A stretch of 64,000 nucleotides of DNA from the NCBI GenBank assembly GCA_963971285.1, contig OZ020249.1:434001-498000 (forward strand). Direction: 5' to 3'. This DNA comes from Astropecten irregularis. Taxonomy: Eukaryota > Echinodermata > Asteroidea > Paxillosida > Astropectinidae. The position numbers and the translations under genes are program-made. Below are positions 1 through 11,217 of this stretch, piece by piece. The notes beneath the pieces are model-generated. The model saw only the letters and a program-made list of their open reading frames with translations. It searched no databases and had not been told where the DNA came from. How positions within the stretch are numbered: the first letter of the stretch is position 1; each line of letters begins with the position of its first letter.

Positions 1-119
1 AGAGCTTTTTTTTCACGAAATTCGAGCCCTGCAAACACTCCTTTAAGCATCTCATATTTCTGGTGAGTATACAGCCCCGGCTGTTGTAAGCACACAAAGG
101 CTAATCAAGTAAAAAGGTG

Positions 120-250
120 GGTGAAGAGCAGTAGCATAGACATGCCCTCAGACCTGGGGGTATGATCCTGTAGCTGGGTCGTACTTCATGTATACGTTTG
201 TGCACAAATACATTTTTTTATATATAAAAAAATGAAAACCTCGGGGAGGG
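120..250. repeat. Inverted relative of the 21040-21215 repeat
   Basis: GTAGCTGGGTCGTACTTCAT and CGTTTGTGCACAAATAC are the complement of blocks at 21110-21165. In the pLGIC intron left of the first exon. Confidence 0.65.
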
Positions 251-314
251 GGAGGGGTGTACCACCCTTACAGCTATGTCATTACCCGTAATAAATATGA
301 ATAATCAGACTTAC

Positions 315-470
315 CAGAAGTGTTAGGTAGGAGATAGGAGGTAATGCTTGAGCAGCAACATATTTGAAAGCCACTGCAGTCAGAAGCAACGTTAGAGTAA
401 CACTCAATCTATCCTCTGGTTGAGAGGCATCCACAGCAAATGATGAAAAACTCAACATTGCAATCAACAT
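315..470 (-). CDS. pLGIC exon: M1 end, M2 and M2-M3 loop
   Basis: Acceptor TTTCAG precedes ATG TTG ATT and the exon ends at GTAAGTC. It encodes MLIAMLSFSSFAVD, the pore-lining M2 helix, and ALPPISYLTLL. Its 52 codons begin and end in phase 0. The next exon, expected to begin M3, is outside the window. Confidence 0.85.
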
Positions 471-3400
471 CTGAAATGAACAAAAAGCATCATAGCAGAA
501 AATGACATTAAAAGAAGGTAGGTCTGCGGTGACACCTTGTAATCTCTTCAAAAGGCCTTTTCAAACTACACTAAAAAAACTCTCAACAATTGAGAAATTC
601 TCCCAAATCTTACAAAAGTGTCATCGTGTGAAAGGACACCAATGCTTGAGAGTGACTGCTTCCCTGGTGAATCCTTGAATCTAAAAAAATTTCAGATTTA
701 AATAGGTTTCACATGCCTGCTTATCTATTGTGTTTCATGGCCTTTGCAGACCGCGCGCACTCCGGATCCCGTGCGCTTTACACGCAACTTCAGCGTCGTG
801 ATTGTACTAGCAGCGTTTACATTCATAAAATACATAGTTTATCGATTACATGCGTTCCGTCTCAAGGGAAGCTTGCAAAATGTTACACTGTGCAGTGTGA
901 AAGGACGCAAAAGTCGCCAGCATAAAACCATTTTTCAAGATTTCGCAACCATGAGTTGAAAATGATCAATTGAAAATGGCATGTGGCCAACTTGCACTGG
1001 TTAATGCATTGATGTCTGTCCCTCACGTGAGGGACGGACGGATTTGGATCACGCTCTGTATTGTGGGTAGAATTAGGATTTCTTGACATTTCACTTTAGT
1101 TCTTTGTACTAAACAAAACAAGATTATTTAGAAAAAATCATGCCGCATTTTATAAAAAAATCACACAAAGAAAATGTGGGAATTTCTGATGTACTATGTA
1201 TCGAACATCTGTACGCAGATATTTGTGGTGTGGTATGTCCCTCCTGCGCCACCATTCTTTTCTCAGAGATGCAACTGACCTAAGCCAAAAAAATCGGAAA
1301 TGACCGCGAGTATGAATATTTTGTGCGCTGCGCCGCGGCGCGCGTGTAGACATACGGCACAACCCAATGGAGTGAATGTACACGCTGTGCAGTCGGCTAG
1401 GATATGGAGACGAAAGTTTATCGATATTCACTGGTCTTTCACAATTATGATGTCAGTTGCAGCATGAGTTACATTTTACTCAAGAATTATGAACGTACGT
1501 GACAAACTTTTCAGCCCTAGAACTAAGGCAGCGTCCTACCTGGCATGCCTGGCAAACGAAGTTTTCTTACGTGGTAGGCCCATAATGGAGGAAGGAAGGC
1601 CTGACGTTGCGTTAGGCCTAAAACTTAACTTAACTTCCTTTTTTTCAAGCCGTACCGTCATTGTAATTTGCCTTTGACATCGTTTTCGATATCACAAAGA
1701 TCATTTCTTTCTGTTGACAATTAGATGTTGCATTCTGTAATTCTGTAGTGTAGGCCTGTTGGTTTGATACGAACGAAAAGTGACAGCGCGAATGAATCAG
1801 CAGTGTAAATCCCACGTGCACGAAACAACGTACAGCTGTAGGCCTACATGTAAACATGTGCTGTTATGTGCATGCATTCGTTGTGTGCATCGCATCGAGT
1901 GAGCCCATGAGATCACGCGCTATTGGTCATTTACTTGTGTCAAAGGTCAATATATAAACGTATTTCCAGTCACTGACGGCTCCACACAAAACCGGCCTTC
2001 GTATTTCATACCGCATTTACCCTGTATGACTGACTTTAACACTGTAATGGCGACTACGCGCGAGATTATATACTCATTCGCGTGGTGTAGATCGTGCGCG
2101 CATGATAGTTTGGTTCCGATCTTTAGTTCATCTTTTTCAAAATAAATTATACAATTCAAAGCATTTTACGAGAGTAGCCTGATGCTGAACAAAATCGGAA
2201 ATGGTGTGGAAAATAGGAAAAAGTCGGATTTCCAATTAAAATCGGAAAAGTTGCATCTCTGTTTTCTGTCTTGTGCATGATATACATAGTTAATTTCACA
2301 CTTTGAGGGGGGCACACTGTAGAATGCACATGAAACCAAGGGCCTTTTCCAAACCTCGGCTCCGGCTCAGGCTACGGCTTCGGCTCCATTTCGTGACTCC
2401 ATTTTTGGACACCAGGGATCAAAATAGAGGCTTTTGGTTACGGATTTAGAAGTAGATACTCTATTTTGAAGAAGAAAACAAAGATTCAGCTTCAATGAAA
2501 AGCCACAACTTATATTTTCAGCATATGGATGACAGCGTCAAAGCCTGAGGTCGGAGGTTTGGAAAAGGGCCCTATTCTGTAAATTTGTGGGATTATGTAA
2601 TGTTCTATTAATAGCTAAAATGCACGTTTCTCACCAGGACAAGAGCTAGATTCCAGAAGTAATACAGTCCTCTTCTCTTGACATACATGGTCATGTGATA
2701 ATGAGGATACACTCTGTGGGATGATGCCTGTAACTTGTTGGCTTTGAGTGGTGCTGATGATACTACTGGATATAGATCCCATTCATGGCATCCTGTCAAA
2801 CATAAAGAGAAAAACAACATAAGCTCCAGAGATTGGAATTCAACGAGTCTCTTTGATATCAGTGGCCAATAGGGCTCCGAGCTCGAGCTATTTATAGAAT
2901 ACACCCTTTATTATCGACAGCTATAGTTACCCGGATGTTCGGACAAACATCACAACATTTACGTGTAAGTTAATGGGACAACGTGCGACTTGTTTGTCCG
3001 AACATCTAAATGTGACGTCACGAGCGCGGAACCCTATTCTTGTTTCTCATCAATGACAGTGAATGCCTCCAATCGAAATTACTGCTATAAAAAATGCTAA
3101 TGCCAATTCTGAGTTTACAATCTTTTGTGTGATCAACGAGAATTTAAAATAATGGGCCTGACATTTCAATCCTAGCAGGATCTTTCTCAATTCTTAATGT
3201 TGCCAGGATAAAAATGTGAGGCCCTCCTAAAAACTGTAAGCATTGTATATAAAATATATAAACTCCTCAAAAAAAGTTCTGCAACTCAAGTTTGAGGGAT
3301 GATTTTTTGTTACTGATCTATGAACGGTGAAACTGGTATCATTGGAAAGCGCGATTATTCCTCTTTACAATGATGTGTCATCTGTTGTGATAATGTAATC

Positions 3401-6400
3401 ATGGAATGTGCATTTCTCCTGAATAAAGGGCAAAGTCAGAAGTGAAAAGTTGCAAAATGCAAATGAGAATACACAAAGTTTGGATCGTGCTTTTACGCAT
3501 CAACGCATCAACACCATTCATCAGTCCATCCTCGAATTGATTGGGAATTCACTGCTGAAAACAACAAATTTTGCAACATTTCATTTTTGACCTTGCTGCA
3601 TATTTATCAGGACTGTACATTCCACGATTACATTAGCATAACAGATGTCACATCATTGTAAAGAGGAATAATGCATTCCAATGATACCAGTTTCACAGTT
3701 CATAAACTTTTGCGGGGAGTTTATTTCAGGTCATTATTTTGGTTGATGAGCAGTTTGCAGTAGTTTTTTAATTCATTTTGAATTCTGACAAAGATAACAA
3801 GATAAGGAAACTTGCCTGAAAACATGTCTGTTCGTATGGAGTCCTTAATGTCCATATCTTTCACAAATTCAACCACACTATCGGGCCAGTCCGACATTAA
3901 CTTGATCGTCAACTTCTGAAAAGACGAAGAAATCCAAAGGATCTGTCAGAACAATTGGACTTTGCAATCATGTGGGCAAACAATGGTTGAATACCGCCAA
4001 TCAATACCCCGAATTCCAAGCTGACGTAATCAGTGTCAAGCAGGGTTCTAGCCACGGTGGGCGGCGCTGGGCGGGCCAGCCCGGCACTGGAAATTTGCGC
4101 CCGGAACATAGGTCAGAAATAAACTCTGCCGCCCAGCACGAATTTCCGCAGAGTGAATAAAAGTATTGCCAATATCATGAATTTTGATCACATTCCTAAA
4201 TAAAAGTTCACCCTTTTCTGTGTTTTGAAATGTGAAGCACTGATTCTCAATGTTTACAAGACGATATAATTTCCAATTTTTAGCGTAGGCCTACCATATA
4301 TCTGTACATGTAGCGAACTAGGGCTCAACTTCATTTCTAGAGCCCACCACTAAAATTGGTCTGGCTAGAACCCTGGTGTCAAGCAGCTGTGTTTGGGGAC
4401 CAGAAATTGCGGTCTGCTCAAAAATGCAAATCTATTCAAATGCAAATCAATGGGGAGAATGAACCACAATTAGCAAACATTTTTTTTGCGGCAAAAGGTT
4501 CATTGAACCTCTAGTTTCAGACAGTACCCCCATTCAATGGAAATAAAATAATTATTGTGAAGCCATTAAGCGAATTGCCATGGATGCTTCCCCAGCGGAA
4601 GGGGTTTAAACTTAACAGCTCAGTTTGGTCACTTTCTCAGCACAAAATCTTTCTTTCTGTACAGGGTGAGTCAAGAAGAACTTGACCTGGATTGGTGATG
4701 TTTAAGAAAAAAAGAAACAAATGGAACATCAGAAAAAACAAGAATAAAACAAGTCATTCCTAAGAGGAGATATGGCTATTTTAATTTTTCCCTAACCCCC
4801 TCTAGAGGCATATGTGCGCGTGCGGGGTACCATGCTCAATCCAACCGAGTCCAACATTTGCTAAAAATGAGGTTACTGCTGAATCCAACAAATCCAACTC
4901 TGAAATAACTACTGGCTGTCCTGCACTAGACTGCTGAATCCAACAAATCCAACTCATGACCAAAAATGAGTGTACTACTGAATCCTACAAATCCAACACT
5001 AGGCCAGAAATGAGACGACTGCTCGATCCAACATACCAACTTTACATATTGTAGAGTAACTTGCTCAATCCAACAACGTACAACAAGAATATCAACCATC
5101 TGTTTACTGCTCAATCCAACAGTGTCCAACAAGCAGTAAAAGCATTTGGAATATGTTGTACTGAGCAGGGTAAGAAACACTGTGGCCGTTTTTCACGGTT
5201 TTCTAAGAAAGTAGGCACCGTATGGGACTGAATTTTTCACAGATGACTGTGACTGTATCTTCCTTGAATCTGTGTTTCTTTGACAAAAACCAAAGTATGA
5301 TATTACCTTTAAATAGACATAACTTAGGAATGATCAATTTGTTTCATGCTTCTTTTTTCCAATAAGCAGGAGAGAATGGTTGTTAAATAATATGCTTTAC
5401 TGAACTGTTGAGTGTCATTTGTTTCTTTAGAAAAACATCACCAATCCAGGTCAAGTTATTTTTTGACTCACCCTGTATGGCAAGTGTTACTTGTCATTTA
5501 GAAGAATGAATTTGAATTATTTTTAGTCATCTGACCTGAACATCAACAGGAAAATCAGTCAGTTCCATCAGAGATTTGAAAGTTGCCTTCATTCTGTATG
5601 TCAGGTATACGTCTGGTACCCCGCCTACTTCATCTTCATGTGGTAGTATCCTATGCTTACATTCCATCATGTGGACCTGTTCTGCATTTGCAAAGACGAT
5701 TCGCGGACTCCACTGTTTATCCCAGTCAACGTCCTGTAAATTAACACACCAAGAACGTTCACATAACTCATCTTTCCACTGGCTGCATTATACAGCTCCA
5801 AAACAGCAAAGACTAGAAAAGAAAGATATACAGGGTGATTCAAAAAGAACTTGACCGGGATTGGTGATGTTTTTCAAAACAAACAGATGACACCAATCCC
5901 AGTCAAGTGCTTTTGACTCACCCTGTACTGCAAGGAAAATGTTGACAAGAGGGAAATAAATTTTAATAGCAATAAGATGAAATTCAGAATGAAAACGAAA
6001 TGTTTGGAGCCTGCTCTTGAAGTCAAAATTTGAAATGTTTTGAGCACAACATTGGCAGCTAAGGTCCTATAGATCCAAATGTTTAAAGATGCCATGACCA
6101 TCAAACACAGCGGTTCAAATTATTTGTGTGTTTTTGTACTTTTGGTGTCACTTACGCATAACAAAGACCCTGTTATCATGGTTACGTATTTTGTAATTAA
6201 GCTGGGCCCAATTTCACGGAATCCGTTACCGTATTAAGCAAAAATTCTTCGCTTACGATAGTAGACATTTTTGCTTACGGTTTAATAGCGAATTTCAAGG
6301 GAGAGTTTTTTCTCGCTACGCTAAGTAGGGACTTTCTGCAGAATGCACATGATAGCGCTTTAGGCCACATAAAAAAAAAAAATTGTTTAGCGTCCACCTC

Positions 6401-8439
6401 TTCCAAATTTTCTAGGTAGGGAGGGAGGTTTTTATTTTTATTTTTTATTTTAAGGATAGAATGCCTGTGGAAGAAAAGATACATGGTATTCATGGTCAGA
6501 AAACATGTTAGGAAGATACTGAAGACCATAGAAGCTTTCAAGCTAGATATCTGACCATTGGAAATTTCAGTAGACTAGAGAAACCTAAGTAAAAGTGTGG
6601 ACTTGACTCAAGTCGGGTTACGGTAGTTCTAGTCATGCGCTCGGCTGATATTCCTTCAGTCCGCCACATCGGTACAAATTTCCGGAACGTTGATTATCAA
6701 ATGTCCCTTCCGCTTAAATTTGTACATTTTTCGCATGCTGCAGCTTCTACCCCAGGTGGCCTTCATGATGTTTAGTCCGAAAATTACTGTAGATATTAGC
6801 GCACACTGCTTTTACATACAAGAAATAATTGTTTCCCCCAATATTTATTTTTTTTGAGACAAATAAAAAATAAAAAAATTATGCAGGTCGGGCTCATATC
6901 GGAGGTCGGGCGGGGACGCTAAACAAGTAATTTTGTTTATGTGGCCTTAGCAGAACAGAATCAAGGTTAGCCTAAAAATAATGTTTGCAAACCGATTAAG
7001 AGCGGAAAGTCCTGCTTATGGATTCCATTAAATAGATTTCACACGTAGCAAGGCAAGGGCAGTAACAGATTCCATGAAATTGGGCCCAGGGGCTGATTTC
7101 ACTTACGCTTTGCAATCATCACTAAAGCCCAAATCCATTGGTAAACGGAATATCGTTTGCTGCTTTTCGTAGCAATTTTCCTGTTTAGCGATGGATTTGG
7201 GCTTTAGCGATGATCGTAAACTGTTAGTGAAATCGACCCCTGGTCCCATGATCTGAAAATGATCATGCTGGTTTCCTCACCTCTCGTGTTAGGCCCTTGA
7301 CTACTGGTTCCTTGTACTTTATTCCAAGGAAAATCTCTGCATCAAACTGCTGCTTAACCGTGTCAATTTCACCCACGGAGATGATGTTACATCTGATTCG
7401 AACGTAAATCTGGAGAAAAAATATGATCAAAATGTGAAACTACCAATGCGACATTTGAGGTACAAGTCTTTATTGGGGTTGGTTTTTTTATTTTTTTTTT
7501 ATTTTAGATAAACTTTTATGACTCTACTGTTGGTGTTCTTTTCTTGAGCTGTGTATGTACAATCAATAAGCCAAAATGTCTATAAAGAGTGGGTCTTGAG
7601 AACAGCGAGGTTGATGAACTTATGCTCTGCATGCTAGTGAAACATCCATCCATAACTTAAAGGTAGTATCTTACTTTGTGGTGTACCGAAACAGAAATCT
7701 TCACAATTTACCTATAACTTATAGGGTATAAGATGGTGATTAAAATTGTTTTGCCTGAAATGCTGTAGGCCTATTTATCGAGAAAAGAGTAAAACCAATG
7801 ACCAAGGTTTACAGATTACAGAAAGGTTAACCCTCAACTGGCCACGTTCAGTCTGGAGCGCTAATGATGCACTAAATCACTTGCGTGAGTTTGTGCCCTA
7901 GAGATATGGGGTTCATAGTATTATTTTATATGGGCATTAGTGTCTTTTATGCCACCCACATTATTTTCAGTATTTATTTGGGTAAGAAACTGGGTTTTTT
8001 CACTGAAATATTGCCGAAATATGTTCATTTTAGGGTTTACAGGACCCATGATGAATAAATTTGCTTCAAGTAACAAATCTTATTTTGGAACAGAAGAAAC
8101 TAAATCAATACTGAAAATAATATGGGTGGCGTAAAAGACACTAAGAGTAACCCCTTTATATGTGCCCCCAGTTGCAATGGATGAGTAGGGCCAGGATACG
8201 GGTGTGAAATGGAGTAGACTGGCCCTAGTACATGTAGTATGGGGCTAGGCCCCTTGTTGTGGACATGGGTGGACGAAAGCACACTATGAATGAAAATAGA
8301 ACCATACCTTTCTCTCATCTGATCGAGGTTCATGCCAAACTTCTGCACTTGAAGACCTTCCATTGACTTCAATTTCTGTCAGTTTAGTTCTAAGATAGGC
8401 CAAGTCATCCAGCACCTGATCAACTGCCTTGTCAGCCAT
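315..8439 (-). CDS. Cys-less pentameric ligand-gated ion channel subunit (partial, 6 exons)
   Basis: Exons in order of transcription are 8439-8308, 7409-7281, 5733-5536, 3915-3816, 2792-2635 and 470-315. They total 873 nt (291 codons), and all junction phases agree. The protein shows the pLGIC extracellular fold: a W-x-P-x-I-x-F-x-N type strand (QWSPRIVFANAE), the FPxDxQ motif (FPVDVQ), a pre-M1 segment (YVKRRGLYYFWNL), M1, and an M2 segment (PEDRLSVTLTLLLTAV). In M2, acidic residues precede the 0' arginine and leucine is at 9', a pattern seen in cation-selective channels. The two cysteines that normally flank the FPxDxQ loop are Ser and Leu here. The N-terminus (MADKAVDQVLDDLAYLRTKL) is hydrophilic, with no signal peptide. 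M3, M4 and the stop lie beyond the left edge. The family call is firm; the ligand is unknown. An alternative first exon may be the near-identical copy at 9816-9947. Confidence 0.85.
2339..2572. repeat. Family-D MITE (GGCTCC-rich ends)
   Basis: GGGCCTTTTCCAAACCTCGG to GGAGGTTTGGAAAAGGGCCC. One of nine copies here of about 190-300 bp. Confidence 0.75.
2635..2792 (-). CDS. pLGIC exon: last beta strands and start of M1
   Basis: Acceptor TTGACAG and donor GTGAGAAACG. It starts in phase 1, making a split glycine codon with the previous exon (FSG|CHEWDLYP). It ends with YVKRRGLYYFWNLALVL, the classic pre-M1/M1 boundary of pLGICs. Confidence 0.85.
3147..3190 (-). repeat. Isolated copy of the 56-bp minisatellite unit
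   Basis: GGGCCTGACATTTCAATCCT then AGCAGGATCTTTCTCA is the reverse complement of the unit repeated about 20 times at 59140-60292. A single dispersed copy far from the array. Confidence 0.75.
3259..3723. repeat. Foldback element with TAAACTCC ends
   Basis: TAAACTCCTCAAAAAAAGTT at the left pairs with GCGGGGAGTTTA at the right; internal arms GAAACTGGTATCATTGGAA are also inverted. Ends about 90 bp from the pLGIC exon at 3816-3915. Confidence 0.72.
3816..3915 (-). CDS. pLGIC exon after the FPVDVQ loop, with a GC donor
   Basis: Acceptor TTTTCAG. The 100-nt exon reads KLTIKLMSDWPDSVVEFV and continues to DMFSG. The only donor that keeps the frame is GCAAGT, a non-canonical GC-AG intron. The downstream exon restores a perfect phase-1 junction, which supports this reading. 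Confidence 0.75.
4660..5477. mobile_element. Tc1/mariner-like MITE with internal insertions
   Basis: Long inverted ends start TACAGGGTGAGTCAAGAAGA and finish in the complement (GACTCACCCTGTA). Inside are a degenerate tandem array (4830-5165) and a family-A MITE fragment. A TA target site is consistent with Tc1/mariner. Confidence 0.7.
5536..5733 (-). CDS. pLGIC exon: ligand-binding domain with FPVDVQ
   Basis: Acceptor TTTACAG and donor GTCAGATG; 66 codons in phase 0. Begins DVDWDKQWSPRIVFANAE and ends LMELTDFPVDVQ. It contains the signature FPxDxQ of the loop but no flanking cysteines. Confidence 0.87.
5829..5927. mobile_element. Short mariner-like MITE (99 bp)
   Basis: Compact relative of 4660-5477: TACAGGGTGATTCAAAAAGA at one end and GACTCACCCTGTA at the other, almost nothing in between. 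It lies in the pLGIC intron next to the exon at 5536-5733. Confidence 0.8.
6206..7088. repeat. Family-C MITE hosting the Harbinger-like insertion
   Basis: Ends GGGCCCAATTTCACGGAATC and GATTCCATGAAATTGGGCCC; its middle is interrupted by 6363-6946. Confidence 0.75.
6363..6946. mobile_element. Harbinger-like element with TTA TSD, nested in a MITE
   Basis: Inverted ends GGCCACATAAA and GGCCACATAAAC; TTA at 6360-6362 and 6947-6949. The host is a family-C MITE; the same site in the uninterrupted copy near 46040 reads GCGCGTTAGCAG, an empty site. A 3-bp TWA duplication points to PIF/Harbinger. Confidence 0.82.
7089..7245. repeat. Foldback MITE (GGGGCTGATTTCAC ends)
   Basis: CAGGGGCTGATTTCACTTAC to GTTAGTGAAATCGACCCCTG; the internal GGATTTGGGCTTTAGCGATG arm pairs with CATCACTAAAGCCCAAATCC. 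A partial copy is at 27195-27270. Confidence 0.72.
7281..7409 (-). CDS. pLGIC exon: first beta strands
   Basis: Acceptor TTCTCCAG and donor GTGAGG; 43 codons in phase 0. It encodes IYVRIRCNIISVGEIDTVKQ and then FDAEIFLGIKYKEP. The IxVGEIDTVxQxFxAEIFL pattern matches the first strands of a pLGIC extracellular domain. Confidence 0.85.
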
Positions 8440-9172
8440 TTTAACATACACTAAGTTGCACTGTTAACTTCAACTTGTTGTGTTCGTGAACCGTGAACTT
8501 ATGTACGGAAAGTTAAACTCAACAGTCGACCTTGACCGAACTAGCTAGCTTTTTGTTACTCGACAAAAGCTATGACTCAGCCCATGCAAGCTTATCTATA
8601 TCTGAATCCTAGCCTAAGAACTGGTATTCAATAGTACCGTAGGAGTTACAATTTCGAGTTTTCCTAAAATCATCACTTGTTTCAGGTCGGATGCTGCTGA
8701 TCTTGAAAACAGGTGCAACTGCAGGTGCCAAACGGAAGCAGGACAATCGTCATTACGCGCGCTTGCGTAAAAATTGCCTTAGCAACGGCCTAGTGAGGGC
8801 GCTATGACACCAACTTCGAGTCAGAAAAAAATAATTGGATATCCTTCGGGAATTGAGTTTCTGTTTTTGACTTCTTCTTTTTTTTTGCAAAATAAACTCT
8901 TCAAATTACACTTACAAGACTTATAACTTCAAATAGTTTCTTACTAACTGATTGATAAGCCTTATGATATACGTTGATACCTAGTAATTGTGGCCGTTTT
9001 TCACTGTTTTCTAAAAACAATTAGGAACCGTATGGGACTGAAATTTTCACAGATGACTGTTCCTGTATCTGTCTTGATATTTTTGCCCATGAATCTGTAC
9101 TTCTATGATAAAAACCATAGAATGATATGGCACAGAACTGTTTTTTTGCGACAAAACCGTTGCTGACAGTGA
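8279..9172. repeat. Long direct duplication, copy A (exon 1 and upstream flank)
   Basis: Nearly collinear with 9780-10806, including exon 1, upstream non-coding DNA, a shared TATTCAATAGTACCGTAGG block and a partial family-A MITE. It differs by substitutions and small indels, and by lack of the foldback element found in copy B at 10335-10498. Confidence 0.8.
8308..8439 (-). CDS. pLGIC first coding exon, copy A
   Basis: ATG at 8439 starts MADKAVDQVLDDLAYLRTKL; the exon ends WHEPRSDERK at donor GTATGG in phase 0, directly joinable to the 7409-7281 exon. The segment has alternating charge and leucines and looks like a short amphipathic helix, not a secretory signal. A near-identical exon lies at 9816-9947. 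Confidence 0.75.
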
Positions 9173-9579
9173 AAGGGGCCGTCCATAAAGTACGTACGCA
9201 CGAAATGCCGACTTTTTTGACCCCCCTCCCCCTCTGTACGCATGGCGTACGCATTGTTCCCCCCCCCCCCCCCCCCCTCCTGTACACATACGCATTCCAC
9301 ATTAGGTTTTTCACTTCTCGTGGTCCCTTGCTGGTCCCTAGCATCATTAAAATGTCACCGTAATCCGGGCCGGTACCGTTATTGGGACGTAACTTTCAAA
9401 TTCTGAAATGAATGACTAAAGTTTAACAGGTTTTTATACATTTACAGATGGATTTTACAATTTTTTACCATGTTGAATATAAGAAAAAAAAAGAAACAAA
9501 CAAAACAATCCCGGTGTTTTTTCACGTTTTTTGCCTCTCTTTTCGCGCGATAAATGCTATGCACATTTTTCGTTTGCGT

Positions 9580-9779
9580 NNNNNNNNNNNNNNNNNNNNN
9601 NNNNNNNNNNNNNNNNNNNNNNNNNNNNNNNNNNNNNNNNNNNNNNNNNNNNNNNNNNNNNNNNNNNNNNNNNNNNNNNNNNNNNNNNNNNNNNNNNNNN
9701 NNNNNNNNNNNNNNNNNNNNNNNNNNNNNNNNNNNNNNNNNNNNNNNNNNNNNNNNNNNNNNNNNNNNNNNNNNNNNNN
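9580..9779. other. Assembly gap (200 N)
   Basis: Run of 200 N; a round length usually means an unknown gap size. No annotation is possible inside it. Confidence 0.99.
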
Positions 9780-9815
9780 AGCACACTATGATTATGAATG
9801 AAAACAGAACGATAC

Positions 9816-9947
9816 CTTTCTCTCATCTGATCGAGGTTCATGCCAAACTTCTGCACTTGAAGACCTTCCATTGACTTCAATTTCTGTCAGTTTAGTTCTA
9901 AGATAGGCCAAGTCATCCAGCACCTGATCAATTGCCTTGTCAGCCAT
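9816..9947 (-). CDS. Second copy of the pLGIC first exon (copy B)
   Basis: Same 44 codons as copy A with a Val-to-Ile change (MADKAIDQVLDD), the same phase-0 end and a donor GTATCG. It is the upstream member and sits just past the N gap. Flanks on both sides are also duplicated. It is either an uncollapsed allele or a true tandem duplication; the sequence alone cannot decide. Confidence 0.6.
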
Positions 9948-10334
9948 TTTGACATGTAAATATGACTTCAACTTGTGTTCGTGAACTTACGGAAAGTTAA
10001 ACTCGACTAGTTCTAGGCGCCTAACTTGACCGTCCCTGGCCTAGCTAGCTTAAAAACTATGACTCGGCCCAAGCTTAACTATTTGAACACTAGCCTTACT
10101 CAAGAACTGGTATTCAATAGTACCGTAGGAGTTACAATTTCGAATTTTCTTAAATCATCACTAATTGTTTCAGGTCGGATGCTTGAAATTTGAAAACAGG
10201 TGCAACAACAGGTGCCAAACGGAAGCAGGACAATCGTCATTACGCGCGCTTGCGTAAAAATGGCCTTAGCAACGGCCTAGTGAGGGCGCTATGACACCAA
10301 CTTCGAGTCAGAAAAAAGGATTGGATATCCTTGG

Positions 10335-10498
10335 AATAGCGCTCCGCACTTACGCTAAAAATAGCACCGGATCTCAGACAAACATTGCAACCATGCACGT
10401 GTGTGGGTTTGGGCGCGTCCATGTACAATACGCGTGTGAGACAATGTTTGTCTGACAGCCGGGGGGATTTTGTGACGTCATTAGTGCGGAGCGCTATT
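10335..10498. repeat. Foldback MITE present only in duplication copy B
   Basis: AATAGCGCTCCGCACTTACG to GTGCGGAGCGCTATT. The equivalent place in copy A (about 8845-8853) reads straight through. A relative is at 56463-56645. Confidence 0.8.
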
Positions 10499-11217
10499 GA
10501 GTTATCTGTTTTTGACTTTTAGTAAAATGAACTCTCCAAATTATACTTATAAGACTTATAACTTCTCAATAGTTTGTTACTGACTGATTGATAAGCCTTC
10601 CCTGGCTCGTTGATATCTAGTATTGTGGCCGTTTTTTCAATGTTTTCTTTAAAAAAAAATGGGCACTGTATGGGACTGAAATTTTCACAGATGACTGTTC
10701 CTGTATCTGTCTTGATATTTTTGCCTATGAATCTGTATTTCGTTGATAAAAACCATAGAAATGGTACAGAACTGGTTTTTGCGACAAAACCGTTCCTGAC
10801 AGTGAAAACACATTATGCAATCCATCATATACCTTAACTGACAAACCTGTAGAAGTTTGAGGTCAATCAGCCATCTGGGGTCACGAGGAAAATAGTGAAA
10901 AACCCGTGTACAGAGAACTGTACACATTCAACGAATTAATAAAACGCTTCGAAGCGATTTATTCCAATCGAAAATAGTTTCATTTATTTCTCAACGAATA
11001 TGGCATTTCATACAAAAACATTTCATGGGATGTTTTCTCCTATCATCACCATTATACTGTTGTACGTTTTATGTGAATCTGTGATCTTGAAGTGTATTCT
11101 GTCTTACCAATTCTGTAACATCCCTTTAAGTAGGCCTATGGAAATGGAACCAGCATCTCCTGGAAGTGTGCCGACTGTATTGCCAATTTGTACTGCAATC
11201 AAAGGGGCCACTTTTAT

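Larger units (their letters stand above)
9780..10806. repeat. Long direct duplication, copy B
   Basis: Partner of 8279-9172. It begins exactly at the edge of the N gap, as expected of either a scaffolding join of two haplotypes or a collapsed tandem array. Confidence 0.8.

Noticed and set aside
9021-9363. Gly/Pro-rich ORFs around 9047-9363
   Set aside because: Produced by a poly-C run and a MITE fragment; different frames give only homopolymer-like peptides.
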